A stretch of 64,000 nucleotides of DNA from Epiperipatus broadwayi (taxonomy: Eukaryota; Onychophora; Udeonychophora; Euonychophora; Peripatidae): contig JAQFVV010013335.1 in assembly GCA_028023455.1 (NCBI GenBank), positions 62,001 through 126,000 on the forward strand, given 5' to 3'. The first letter of the stretch is position 1, and each line of letters starts with the position of its first letter. Both the position numbers and the translations under genes were made by a program. This document shows, in pieces, positions 13,475-29,527 of the stretch. The notes under the pieces were generated by a model, which saw nothing but the letters and a program-made list of their open reading frames with translations, made no database searches and was not told the DNA's origin.

Positions 13475-13507
13475 AAATAAATAATGTAACGATGTGTTCC
13501 CGTTACA
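13475..13507 (+). repeat. TGTAACG element copy 2, right terminal hairpin
   Basis: After the right target-duplication copy the element ends with TGTAACG, a 9-nt loop and CGTTACA at 13501-13507, followed at once by (TA)n. The same terminal hairpin with a different loop is at 38128-38153 in the inverted copy. Confidence 0.75.
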
Positions 13508-15410
13508 ATATATATATATCCTACCCTCTCATGTGCATCACTGAAAACTTATTGAACCTATATCAATGTGTTTGAAATATGATATGCCATTATTGGATAA
13601 ATGAAAATTTTCATTGACGTATTGCATTATCACTGATTTTTAAGACATAGACAAAATTTGAAAGATGTTTATTTGAGAGAGATATGTTAAAAATTGTATA
13701 CATATTTTGAGTTCCGAATATAAATAAATGTTTTAAAATGAACCTGTTTGTGTGATAAAATAGAGGTAACAAATAGGGAAGGGTTTGTCAACCTTTTTAA
13801 TATAAAGGGCCATTTTGTTTAAAACTCCTCACTTCCCCCATTAAATAGCCACAAGGAGAGAAATCCCCCCTCCACACACACACACACACATTAAAGTGCT
13901 GCATGGAAAGAGGTGAAAAAGAGCCATTTTGTTTCAATCTCTTTCTCTTAGCTCATTAAAGAGCCTTGAGGAAAGAGGTACTTTCTTTCTCTTCCATATT
14001 AATGAGCTTCAAGGAAAGATGTAAAATATACATCCTGAAAAATACAAAATTCTGAGTGGCTATGGATATATTTGAATATCTATTTTAATTTTTAGAATAT
14101 AATTGTATCTCAAAACATTCTAATAAAAATAAAAATCCTTTTAAAATAAATAAATTACTTTGATAGTTTGATTTATTCACAAATTTCTATTATTTACATA
14201 TTTGTCATATACAATAATTACTATTCTATAGTAAGACTTGATTCAAAAAACATTGTAATGCATATTTTCTCCCCTAGAGTTATTAAAGTAATTATTTACA
14301 AATTACAAGAGAAAATATTTTTTTTATGTTTATCATGATAAAAAAGAATCATGAGATTGGGACCAAAGAGCCAGATTTGACTCATGAGTCATAGTTTAGT
14401 GACCTTTGATCCAAGATATTTCATCATAGTAATATAAATACTGTAATTAAATTAATTATAAACAAAGTTATTTTTCCCCTAATGATTGCATAAAATTTAA
14501 GATTTGGATTTTTTACCAACTTTCCATAAAGATATTAAAACAACTAATTTATGAATATACAAGCAGGGGTCTCAAAATCAAATGATAAGATTATAATACT
14601 AACCCAGTCTAATTTCTTTAGCTTTATGAATTTAATGCTATAAAATATACTATTAAAAAAGTTCTGTCTTCATAGAATCAAGCAATAAATTTTTTTAATA
14701 GTACATTTTTTGTTAATATTATGATTGATTTTTGTGCAGAAACACACATTCTTTATATATAAAGATTGTTTCAAATGTACTTGAAAAAAAGCAATAATAA
14801 TTGTTTTCATTAGTAAAACATGCTTAGTATAAAATACATTCAAAAGCTACAATTAATAAAAAAGTACTAAAGTATTTTATAAAGTAATTATCCATTTGTG
14901 TTAAAAGCCAAAACATAATATGTATTGTATTAAATAAACATATTAAAAAGTATATGATCTATGTTGACTTATTTAAAAACATTTATTTGTAAAGCCCTCG
15001 AAGTATATTTTAGATAGGATTTTTCTTGAGTCAGATAGACCATTATGAGAGGCATCAAGTGATAATGTTATGATAGTATTATAGATAATTATCGTGCTAC
15101 AGTTTTATTCTTATGTTAAATATAATGCTTAAGATTATTCTGATGTAAATAGACACTTTAAAATTATTAAAACTTATTATTAACAAATTACACTTTCTTA
15201 CTATTGAATTTAAAAAAAATATTTGAGCAACTATCATAATACTTCAAACGATATTATAATATTCACATTATATATTTGTACTAACTAAAAAGTGTATACT
15301 GTCTTTACAAATTTTAAGATTTTATTTTAAAAGTTTCTTTGTTCATGTAACACAAATAAAATGCCCAGTTAATTAAAACAAAATTGACGTTTGCTTCCCC
15401 TTTGTTTTCT
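13508..15410. other. Non-coding AT-rich stretch
   Basis: No supported gene. A (CA)n run lies near 13876-13890. Around 13790-14030 a few short segments repeat the words AGCCATTTTG, ATTAA and AAGGAAAGA, suggesting a degraded local repeat. Confidence 0.4.
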
Positions 15411-15535
15411 TTTTTTTAATTTAATGGCAGTTGAGGCAGGTTTAAGAAATTAACCGAAAGTACTTCTGTGGATTTAAGGATTGTTAATAATAGTTTGTTA
15501 CCGTTAAATTTATTATTTTTATTATAATATATATA
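15411..15535 (+). repeat. 125-bp dispersed repeat, copy 1
   Basis: Shares TTTAATTTAATGGCAGTTGA and the following 100 bp with copies at 18494, 49011 and 60461. It contains GGCAGTTGAGGCA, an AACCGAAAGTAC word and a closing CCGTTAAA. Hammerhead-like pairing can be drawn (GCAG with CTGT, GGTT with AACC next to GAAA), but the 5' core box is not canonical. It ends at TATAATATATAT. Confidence 0.7.
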
Positions 15536-16843
15536 ATAATTGAAAAAAATATATAAAAAGGATTATAACTGATATCATATCAAGATTTTAGTTCAACTTT
15601 AAATATCCTGTTTATATTTAAACTGCATTTTACAAAGTCTAAATTTAAATTATAAGGACAGAATAAACAATTACTTCTTTTATCAAACTTTTAAAGCACC
15701 TACTTAACCAATATTTCAACATATGTAGAAAGAAAATATTTACATATAATTGAAATTAGAAAAATATACAATAAATTATATTCACATATGAATACGCAGA
15801 ATTCAGTTTAAATTCAGGCTAATTAATTAAAATTACTCATTTGAAAAGATGGTTCCATTTAATGTCACATTATAGTAACACAACATATATTTCAACTACA
15901 CAAACTAGTATAAAATTTGAATTAAATGAATTATTATTAAAACGTCTATTTAAGTACTGTACTATAAATTAAAACAATAAAATCTTAGTAAAGAATTATT
16001 GTTGCTTAAATCCATTAATCAGATTAATCTTACATTGTCTATTTTTGTTAATTAAAATGTAATAAGTCTCAGCTATAATTAATTTGGTGCTTTTATTTGC
16101 TTATTGGGGAAAGATTCTCATAATTTTATTTTACATTTTTTCTTGCAGCAGTAATGTTTTGTGATACTTCTCATATTTGTCTTCATATTCAAATTTATCT
16201 ATGACACTTTTACTTTTCAAACGTTTCTAATTCCATTATTATATTTTTATACAAATTTCAAATATTGTTTTGTCAATCCAAAAGCATCTTTCACATTTAA
16301 ATATGTGTTCATTTTTTCATCAATGACAACTTAATATACTATGATTCTTCATATATTATTTTATCTTTTATTTAGCTGTATCTTGTTACAAGTATATTTG
16401 TAATAATGCAATTACAGTATATATTTATTCTTTTAATTAATTGTTGTTGTTTTTTTAATTTTACTTTAAATATAGTTGGAAATAATCTGCATTTTGTACG
16501 GCCTTGTAAAAATCCTTAATGACTTTTTTAAATCCTTAATACTGTATTTTTTGCAGTCTCAATTTACTTCCAACTATTGCTTTGACTAATAAAGTCTCTT
16601 AATCTATAAAAATTTAAAATTGTCATTTATTTTATACTTTATGACTGAATGTAAATATTTTTTTTTTAAAGTGACCTTTAGCACACACTTATATTCTGCT
16701 TATTACTACATTCACGTTTTATTCATTTACTTATAAATTTTAAAGAATTAAAAATATTCTCATTTTGACTAATGCTCAGTTGTTTTTATTGTAATATATC
16801 TATAATGCCAATTTTGTGAACAACTGATTGCATTAATGTTTTC
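15536..16843. other. AT-rich region upstream of the lectin gene
   Basis: No open reading frame or repeat partner recognised. It should contain the promoter and 5' untranslated region of the lectin gene, but I cannot point to a specific initiation site. Confidence 0.4.
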
Positions 16844-17066
16844 ATGCATCGTTTTTTTAAAGTCACTTTGGTTCCGCTTATAATATTTATATTTTATTTT
16901 TTATTTAAAGATACTTTGTGTAAAGATGGATGGAGTCTGTATCGAGAAGCATGTTATTTTTTTTCATCAGATAAAATTACTTGGGAAGAAGCAAGAACAC
17001 GTTGTGAAGAAGAAAGCAGTCATCTGGTAGATGTCATAGATGGAAGAGAAAATGATTTTGTTCATG
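16844..17066 (+). CDS. Secreted C-type lectin, exon 1 (signal peptide and start of domain)
   Basis: Starts MHRFFKVTLVPLIIFIFYFL, a basic start plus long hydrophobic core, i.e. a signal peptide or anchor of about 26 residues. Mature sequence then enters a C-type lectin domain: CKDGWSLYREACYFF, then TWEEARTRCEEESSHLV, the conserved first loop and helix region with its cysteines. The exon ends GTT CAT G before GTAAAA, a plausible donor in phase 1, which matches the start of exon 2 (AA completing a GAA codon). C-type lectins bind sugars or other ligands outside the cell and often act in innate immunity or mucus; the ligand cannot be inferred here. The reading frame continues a short way into the intron, but that part has no lectin similarity. 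Confidence 0.8.
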
Positions 17067-17789
17067 GTAAAATTATTAACATTTTCAAAAACGTACACAA
17101 ATCTTTTTTTTTTTAAAATTAAAAACTTATTAGATCTAGAAAATATACAAATAATATTTTAAAAATAATAATTTCAGATTTTTTCACAAAATACAAAAAT
17201 TAAAAAATTTAAGGCAACACTTGACTACTATTTATTTATTTATGTTATCAATTAGATTATCACTTGCCTGGATTTATTTCAAATGGAATTAAATAATATT
17301 TTTAAATCATGTAGAATATAAGCCATTTTACATGGAGAAAAACTATAATTAATATTAGATATATTAATAGAGGATAATAAGTTATCACATTTTGATTAGT
17401 AAGGAATGGTAAAGTCTCCATAATTATTAAAAGATTAGAGCAAGTTTAAAAGCTATTTATCAACATTATCAACAATTGTTTATATAGCATGTTTGAAATA
17501 AAAAAAAATGTTATCTAAATTCACCATTTTGCTGCATAGAATATTTTACTATAAAACAAATCTAATTTTCAAAATGTACAAATACACCATTAATAGTATA
17601 CCCATATAAAATAAAGACTAAAAATATTCTAGAATGGCTTAATATTAATTAAAAAATAATAATAGTCTTGATACTTTAAAATAACTTATTTAAAATTAAA
17701 TAATTAACTGGTAGATTATTTAATTTATTTTTTTGATTCTAACTAAAATATTATTGTAACAAAAATCAATGCAAAAGATGATGCATAAG
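17067..17789 (+). other. Lectin intron 1, proximal part
   Basis: AT-rich intron sequence after the exon 1 donor. No repeat partner or coding similarity recognised. Confidence 0.5.
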
Positions 17790-18456
17790 ATGGCAAGTTT
17801 TAGATCTTTTTTGTTTTGGAATGAAAAATTATGTCTTTACCAAAGTGATAAATTGAAAAAATATTGAAATATTTGCCAAGGAATTGTTTGATGTTGGTTA
17901 TAAAATGGAACAAATAAACAATATTTTATATCAATTTAAAAAAAAGTTATAATGATTTAAAGGAAATGAAGGTTAATAGTAAACAATGGGTTCTATTCCA
18001 TTTATTTCAAATCCACAAGTGAAATTTTTTTAAGGATTTATATAAAAATGTGTTTAATGTTTCATTCTACATTCCAAACAATATTAATAAATTAGTCAAT
18101 AATTCTAAGAATGTCAAACCTGTCAAGCAGAAAAGTAATGTCATATATCAATTTTTTTGTGATTGTATGCTATCATATATAGGTGAATCTAGATGCAGTG
18201 TAGGTGAATCTAGGTGAGGGAGCATGAATTGTTATATAAGCATGTAAAAAGTAAAAATAATGGTGATTTAAAGTCTCCTCCAGTTTTCTGTGATCATGAA
18301 AAATCATGTAAATATAAATTTAAATTTGATTTTGAAAATGTGAAAATTCTTCTTGAAGAGAGAAACCATAGTAAAAGAAAAATTAAAGAGGCAATTTTTA
18401 TAAACAGGAATAAAATGCATTTAATAAATCGACAAGCTGATAACATTAAAATATGA
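17790..18456 (+). pseudogene. Penelope-like element fragment with GIY-YIG endonuclease
   Basis: The reading at about 18050-18200 gives VSFYIPNNINKLVNNSKN then VIYQFFCDCMLSYIGESRC, the linker and Cys-rich GIY-YIG core of Penelope-like elements. The frame continues after a break into the 80-residue piece 18214-18456 (REHELLYKHV, then KFDFENVKILLEERNHSKRK, then the C-terminal NRQADNI). No reverse transcriptase domain is visible upstream, only weak similarity with stops, so this is a 5'-truncated and broken copy. GIY-YIG endonucleases nick target DNA for PLE insertion. It lies in lectin intron 1, directly upstream of copy 2 of the 125-bp repeat. Confidence 0.8.
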
Positions 18457-18493
18457 GATTCATGGGAATTGAATTGATGACGTTTGCTTCTGC

Positions 18494-18610
18494 TTTTTTT
18501 TAATTTAATGGCAGTTGAAGCAGGTTTAAGAGATTAACTGAAAGTACTTCTGCAGATTTAAGGATTGTTTGTAATAGTTTGTAAACCATTAAATTTATTA
18601 TTTCAATATA
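18494..18610 (+). repeat. 125-bp dispersed repeat, copy 2
   Basis: Closely matches the copies at 15411, 49011 and 60461. It sits about 40 bp after the end of a PLE coding fragment in the same orientation and ends at a (TA)n run, suggesting it could be the 3' terminal part of that PLE. Confidence 0.7.
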
Positions 18611-18654
18611 TATATATATATATTAAAACAAAATAAAATGTCTGCTAATATTAA

Positions 18655-19237
18655 TAATACAATAATTAAACTTAAATATACCTTACAATGTAATATAAAT
18701 AAAAAGTCATAGAGAAATATTTTCGATCATATTCATAATCATTATCAACTCAAATTTCAAAATGAAATCGGCTATTACCAACTGGAAACACATATTGATT
18801 TAAATATCCCACAATTCATTAACCATATTTTTTGCTGACTGTCTACTTTTTATCAAATTTTTATACCTACTAATAAAAACTGCCTCTTTAATTATTCGTT
18901 TTTCATTATCTCTCTCTTGACCTAAAATTTTTATCTTTTTTATATCAAAATCAAATTTAAAATTACAATTCCTATCATGATCATAAAAAACAGACTCAGT
19001 ATATAACTTCACTTCATTATTACTATCACTATATATCTGTACATTTTTAAACAATTCTTTATACAACAATTTATGCTCTTTAATTTTTTTCTCCATATTA
19101 CATCTAGATCCCCCACACATATGATACGTTACACCCACAAACAATTCTATAAATTACATTGCTCACATTATTTTTTTCTAACTTATTTTTTGAATTATTA
19201 ATCATTCTATTTAAATTACCCGATCCACAAAATAAAA
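18655..19237 (-). pseudogene. Penelope-like element fragment, inverted arm
   Basis: Minus-strand reading (18800-19144) gives a Cys/Gly GIY-YIG remnant (CGGSRCNMEKKIKEHKLL) and the conserved C-terminal part (CNFKFDFDIKKIKILGQERD). The whole segment is an inverted near-identical copy of about 19378-19970, including non-coding 3' sequence. It begins next to (TA)n at 18605-18623. No RT domain, so it is 5'-truncated. Confidence 0.8.
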
Positions 19238-19259
19238 CAATGATTTGTCAAATTACTAA

Positions 19260-19970
19260 AAAAAAATAATAGAAATGTTGGTGATGAAGAAATTGAGAGT
19301 AAGAAGTGGATTTTTTTACCTTTTTATAATAATAATCAAGTAAATTTATGAAAAAAGCTTATAATAGAATATATAATGTTTCATTTTATGGATTGGGTAA
19401 TTTAAATAGAATGATTAATAATTCAAAAAATAAGTTAGAAAAAAATAATGTGAGTAATGTAATTTATAGAATTTTTTGTGGGTGTAACATATCATATGTG
19501 GAGGAATCTAGATGTAATATGGAGAAAAAAATTAAAGAGCATAAATTGTTGAATAAGAGAAATTTAAAAAATATACAGATATATAGTGATAGTAATAATG
19601 AAGTGAAGTTATATACTGAGTCTGTTTTTTTATGATCATGATAGGAATTGTAATTTTAAATTTGATTTTGATATAAAAAAGATAAAAATTTTAGATCAAA
19701 AGAGAGATAATGAAAAAAGAAAAATTAAAGAGGCAGTTTTTATTAGTAGGTATAGAAATTCTATAAAAAGTAGAGTCACTAAATGATAGGATTTGTGAAT
19801 TGTGGGATATTTAAATCGATATGTGTTTCCAGTTGGTAATAGATGATTTCATTTTGAAATTTGAGTTGATAATGATTATGAATATAATCGAAAATATTTC
19901 TCTATGAGTTTTTATTTATATTGTATTATAAGTTGTTTACCATTATTTGGAATATATTTAAGTTTCGTTA
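19260..19970 (+). pseudogene. Penelope-like element fragment, direct arm
   Basis: Frame 19348-19635 reads FYGLGNLNRMINNSKNKLEK then VIYRIFCGCNISYVEESRCN, the PLE linker and GIY-YIG region (YVEES in place of the usual YIGES/YIGET, so the second motif's Gly is lost). A frameshift near 19630 moves the rest (NFKFDFDIKKIKILDQKRDN) to another frame. This arm extends about 120 bp farther 5' than its inverted partner, giving an asymmetric palindrome. It ends at (TA)n and (GT)n near 19972-19996. Confidence 0.8.
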
Positions 19971-20279
19971 ATATATATATATATGTGTGTGTGTGCATGT
20001 ATTTAAAAAAATAATTTGAACATATTTTGTAATTAAACAGAAATTAAGAACAAAATTTAATTGATTTTAATTTTAGGATGCTTTTGTAGTTTTCCTGCTG
20101 GAAGTTTGCCATCCATTATTTTTAAGTAATACATTTTCAGGTGATCAGGGTTTTACAATGTATGGTATAAACAATATGGCTGATTAAGTTATTGTATTCA
20201 ATAATTATGTTTTTTTATTTATTAAAATGGTAAAGAAACACATGTGTCCAAAGTGCTGTAATTAAAAAAAAATTAAGTA

Positions 20280-21546
20280 TAAATATAATAAGTAAATTTT
20301 TTTTAAAAAAACACCATTTAGTAGACTATAACAAAAGTGCAGACCAACATCACATTTCTGGCAGGCACTACCTCATAATTTTAAAAATATTCCTCAGCAT
20401 CTTGTTCTGCCAATGAAATATTTCAAATTTTATTCGTATTTTTGTTTCTGTGGATGAAATATTCCAGATTTTAATAATATTTCCAAAAATAATATATTAA
20501 AGAAGGAATGTTTAAAAACCCATATGTAAACTAGTGTTAAAAAATTACAATAATTTGTCTCTTGTTATCTGTTAGCATCATGTAAATAATTTTGAAAATA
20601 TTCCTATGCATCTTGTTCTGTCAATGAAATATTCCAAATTTTAATCACAGTTTCAGTTCTGTCGATAAAATATTCTAAATTTTATAATTTTTCCACATGA
20701 ATTACCAAATGCTTAAAGATTGACAATTTTAGTGTCACATGTTAACTGTTGAGCAGAAGTTAATGTTTGAACATTATGTTGTAAATAGAATTTATTGAAA
20801 AATGTTTTCAATTTTTTTTCATTTACAATCAATTTAGAATTATAAATTTAATCTATTTTAAAAAATGGGATTAGTGCTATAAATTTTATTCACAAGATAA
20901 CATCAAAATCTTAACAGTCAGTGAATATTTAATACAAAGCTAACAAATAACATATAATAAATTATCATAATATTTTTTTACATTAGTTTCCATGTGATTT
21001 TTTAACATTCCCTTTTTACTATACTATTTTTGGAAATATTATTAAAATCTGAAATATTTCATCAACAGAATCAGATGCATTGGAAATTTTTAAAATTATT
21101 AACACCATGTTAATATATAACAAGTGACAATTTATCATAATTAGTTTACAAATGATTTTAACATTCCTTTGTTACCATATCATTTTTGGAAATATGATTA
21201 AAATTTGAAATATAAATTGGCAGAACTGAAAATGTGATTAAAATTTTGAATATTTTTTGATGGAACAAGATGCAGTAGAATGTTTTCAAAATTGCAGGAT
21301 AGTGCTCACCCAAGAAGTGACATCTACCTACATGTTTGTTATACTTTGCTTAATCATGTCTTATTTTTATTTTCTTTACTGAATTTGCATATTACTTACA
21401 ATCCTTTGGATATTGTGTGTTTCAGCAGAATATTTTTAAAATTATGAAGTAATGCTCACCCAAAAAGGGATGTCAATGTGCACATTTGTTATAGTCTACT
21501 AAATGATGTTTTTCTTTTTAAAATTTTATTTACTATATTTACATTC
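20280..21546. mobile_element. Second foldback element with internal subrepeats
   Basis: Left arm from about 20280 (CATTTAGTAGACTATAACAA at 20316) is inverted at 21480-21515. Farther in, TGAAATATTTCAAATTTTA-type words on the left have inverted partners around 21020-21270. Each arm of about 480 bp contains two related subunits of roughly 220 bp carrying words such as GCATCTTGTTCTG. The central spacer is about 20760-20990. No coding sequence. I could not identify a target duplication, so the exact ends are approximate. Confidence 0.65.
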
Positions 21547-22470
21547 AAAGATCAGCCTTTCAAGCTAATTGTGCATGGTCTTCTGCGAGTGTTAAATAAT
21601 AAATGAATACTTCACTCTACAATACAAGATATAGTATTTATGCAGGAATAAAAGGAATCCTCTTATTCCTACAACTCAAATTCTTTTATACGAGCAAATC
21701 TGAAGTACTATTGAATAAAGCGTGAGAGTAGAATTCTCACTTTAAATTACTATCTACAATGTTGTAATGAATGACGTCGGGTGAAATTGTCTAGAATTTA
21801 CTAAACGTCACTCTAAGTGAAACTTAATTATAAGTAAATAAGCATTTATTTTTATATAACGCTATACAACTTCGTAGATAGTAATTTAAAGTGAGAATTC
21901 TACTCTCACGCTTTATTCAATAGTACTTCAGATTTGCTCGTATAAAAGAATTTGAGTTGTAGGAATAAGAGGATTCCTTTTATTCCTGCATAAATACTAT
22001 ATCTTGTATTGTAGAGTGAAGTATTCATTTATTATTTAACACTCGCAGAAGATGCATGCACAATTAGCTTGAAAGGCTGATCTTTGAATGTATACAATTG
22101 TATGCATAGCGTTATATAAAAATAAATGCTTATTTACTTATAATTAAGTTTCACTTAGAGTGATGTTTAGTAAATTCTAGACAATTTCACCGACGTCATT
22201 CATTACAACATTGTAGATAGTAATTTAAAGTGAGAATTCTACTCTCACGCTTTATTCAACAGTACTTCAGATTTGCTCATATAAAAGAATTTGAGTTGTA
22301 GGAATAAGAGGATTCCTTTTATTCCTGCATAAATACTATATCTTGTATTGTAGAGTGAAGTATTCATTTATTATTTAACACTCGCAGAAGACGCATGCAC
22401 AATTAGATTGAAAGGTTGATCTTTGAATGTATACAATTGTATGCATAGCGTTATATAAAAATAAATGCTT
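21546..22470. repeat. Tandem/inverted repeat family E, 338-bp unit
   Basis: Three units: one inverted (about 21546-21870), then two direct (from about 21873 and 22211, spacing 338 bp). Units share GTAGATAGTAATTTAAAGTG, TCTACTCTCACGCTTTATTC and the end CGCAGAAGA...TTGAAAGG...GATCTTTGAATG. The layout of one inverted plus two direct units is the same as in the hammerhead loci at 34430 and 41546. A hammerhead-like word order is present (CAGAAGA, then TTGAAA, then GATC), but the core base U4 is A in all three units and no stem I forms, so I do not call a ribozyme. Confidence 0.75.
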
Positions 22471-25240
22471 ATATATTTACATTAAAAAAATTTGAATGAA
22501 AACCTTTGGACTTTTGTATTTTTTATTATTTTAATAAATAAAAAACAATTATTGAATACCATAACTTATAATCAGTCATAGTGTTTATACCATATGTTGT
22601 GAGTTCCTGAAAATGGGTTATTTATAAAAAATGGATGGTAAGCTTCTGAAAGCTAAATATCAATTTTAATTATTCAATCATACGAATATATACCTATGTT
22701 GTTTTGAAGATTGTAAAAGAAATAAAATCAAAAATTATGTTATAATTATATTTTAAGAAAGTTTTAATATTTCCTTTATCGCACTGAATAATAATTAGCA
22801 TTTATTTACTCCTACATCAACAGAATTTTGTGATGATTAGAGTGTGGGGCAGCACAACAGTACATCTTGGTGATGTCTTATTATTATTTGGATATCTCAC
22901 TGCATTTTCAGTTATTTCTTACGATTCCTGAAATTCAAATACTATAGAAGTTTATAGTGAAATAAAAAACATGAACAGTTGAAGTATTTGTTCATATTGT
23001 CCAAGATATTTATATAAGGTTAGCTTTATATGAGGACAGTCTACATACATATATAAGCATGGATAAAGATAATTACGATTGATAGAACAATAATATATAT
23101 TATGTTATTCTACATATATATGGAAGCATCCATAAAAAGTAGCGTTTTAAAACAAAAATTCAGTAAGATCCCTATATATTATACACAACACTCAAAATAA
23201 TAATTCTAATATTAACATAAAAATGCATTTTCCTATATTAAAAGAGCTGATAAATAACTTTGAATAACATGATAATAGTTTACCAATACTAAAAAGTTCT
23301 AATGGAAACAGTATAGAGATATTTCATATTATCCAATAAAATGAAACCAACTGACCAATTTAAAGACCCCATAAAAAGAGAACTTAAACTAAGTATAATA
23401 AAAAAAGAATTTTTTAAAAAATATATTATTGGGTAAATTTTATTTCGTTTGTAAAAGACTATGAATAATTTTATAATAAAAAATGTAATTAAGTAAATAG
23501 AGGCTGTAAATTTAGATAACAAATAGCAATAAACTGAAATAATAATTAATATATTTATATTTTTTGATGCAAGCAGAGTTCTGCAAAAGGACTGAATATT
23601 GTCAACATTATTAGCTTATAATTTAAAGGAAAATTGTAATTACTAATTGAATTATTTTTATATTTCTAAATGTTTTTGTGTATAAATATATAGGTGACAT
23701 ATAATTGTGTGTGTAACCCGCAATTTATCTGATATTATTAAATTTATTGTTGCGTATTATCCCATTTAAAAAAATAGCTGTATTTGTGAATAAGTCAAAA
23801 TCAGATAATAGAGACTAATTTTTAAATTAGAGAATATTTATTTTAAAACTTTTACTTTTTCTTATTTTTGATATTAATCGTTATTTTTCTTTACAATAAA
23901 ATTATTTAAATACTATTTTACTTTTTTACATATTTAGCAAGATCTTTTGCTACTGTTATAACTAAAATTAATAATTAAATTTAGTTTATGTGAAGAATTT
24001 TATATATTTCTCTTTAGAATTATATGAATAGTGCCTAAAGGAAAGACATTCCAGAGTAATGACTTTATAGATTAGCTAAGGATTTATTTTAAGTCCATGA
24101 ACATTTTATTAATATTTACAAACTACTGTTTTATTTTGTGTCTAGTAGTATATGGTACCTGATGAAGCATAGATGACCTATTTACCTCAATTATCTCAGC
24201 ATCTTGATAGTCCAATAATATTCAATCTAATTTAGAAACACTTAGTTAGGCATTATGAATTTTCTATATTCAATTACATGTGAGTGCCCACAATGATGTC
24301 GGATGGTCATTGCTATTGGTAATGATATTAATGATTTATCATTATTATTTGAATATTCAATTATTGCATCATTATCTGATTATTGTTTAATTTCTTTCTT
24401 GAAATTATTGCATTTATATTTGGGCAGGTATATAGAGATAAATTTACATTCAACTTCTAATTATTGCCTCATTTCTTTTTTGTTATTATATATATTGTAA
24501 TAGATATTTACCTTCTGCATAATACTAGCTACTTATTTATCTATCCAAACTCAATAAAACGCATTATTGAATGGCATTGAATCCGATTAATAGTCCAATT
24601 TCAATTTTTTTCCCAAATTAAATTCTCATATTTTATGAGCATATTCTATTTAGAAAAGAATATTGTGTAATATTTATTGCAATAAATATAATTTATTTTA
24701 TTTACATTTCTCTGTTTTTGTTAAGGTTGTTGTTATTGTTTACTGGAATACATATTACTCAACCTTATTTTTTCTCTAAGATCATTTCTATTACCATTTT
24801 TTTTAATATTTTAACTAAGACCAAAATATCATTAAATCCTTTAATATTACAACCGATTTATCTTCTTCAAACATAGACCCATTTGATATTAATGTAATGT
24901 TGATACAGTTGAATTATTATATACAAAGTCTCTGTAATTGTACATCTTGTTCCCATATCGCTATTATTGTTCTTATCATTTTACAATATTTATATACTTA
25001 CTTAGAAGTATTAACTTTATTTCTGTACTATTTAACTTTTTACATCGATTTACTTTTCTTATTTGGCTTTTAGCTGTTATTTTTGCCAACTACTCTTTAA
25101 TCAATTTTTTATTTATTTAAAAGCTATATCTTTTGAACGATTTCAATTTGAATGTTAAAATGGGGGGGGGGGGCGTGTTTATATCTAAATTTCATTTTAT
25201 TAAACAATTTTTGTTTGATTAAAGTTTTGTCTTTTTTTAG
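22471..25240 (+). other. Lectin intron 1, distal part
   Basis: AT-rich intron sequence with no gene or repeat family recognised. A poly(G) run of about ten bases occurs near 25161-25172. The last bases, TCTTTTTTTAG, are a good splice acceptor with a pyrimidine tract. Confidence 0.5.
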
Positions 25241-25320
25241 AATACATGTCAGATAATGTTTGGACAAGTGCTCAGAATTATCATTTCAATGGAGAATGGT
25301 ACTGGTACAATAAAAAAGCT
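25241..25320 (+). CDS. C-type lectin, exon 2
   Basis: An 80-nt exon between TTTTTTTAG and GTAAGT. In the phase given by exon 1 it reads EYMSDNVWTSAQNYHFNGEW then YWYNKKA. This is the central strand region of a C-type lectin domain: the DNVWTSA word corresponds to the conserved WxG-type segment, and GEWYWYNKKA to the usual xWxWxxG strand. It ends in phase 0. It is too short to be picked up as a separate ORF; the case rests on domain match, consensus splice sites and phase compatibility with exons 1 and 3. Confidence 0.85.
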
Positions 25321-29200
<3,880 letters not shown>

Positions 29201-29470
29201 TTTATTTATTTATTTATTTATTATTAATCAAACAATACACACATATATATATAAAGGAGAAATACTCCAAACAAGATAAACTTGTGCTAGGAGTTTTTCT
29301 TAAATTATTAATTACAAACCAAAAACAAAAACACCAACAAAAATAACAACAATAATAATAAAATACATTACTATACTTTAAATACTAAAACAAGTAAACC
29401 AAAAACAAATAATATAAGAATAAATACAACCATATATATATATATACATACATATTAAACAATATATATA

Positions 29471-29515
<45 letters not shown>

Positions 29516-29527
29516 TTAATCAATATA

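Noticed and set aside
21546-22470. Calling a hammerhead in family E
   Set aside because: Core U4 is A in all three units and no stem I pairs, so only the layout resembles a retrozyme.
24303-25120. Hydrophobic short ORFs in lectin intron 1
   Set aside because: AT-rich sequence commonly yields hydrophobic translations; no conserved motif, and the region is intronic.
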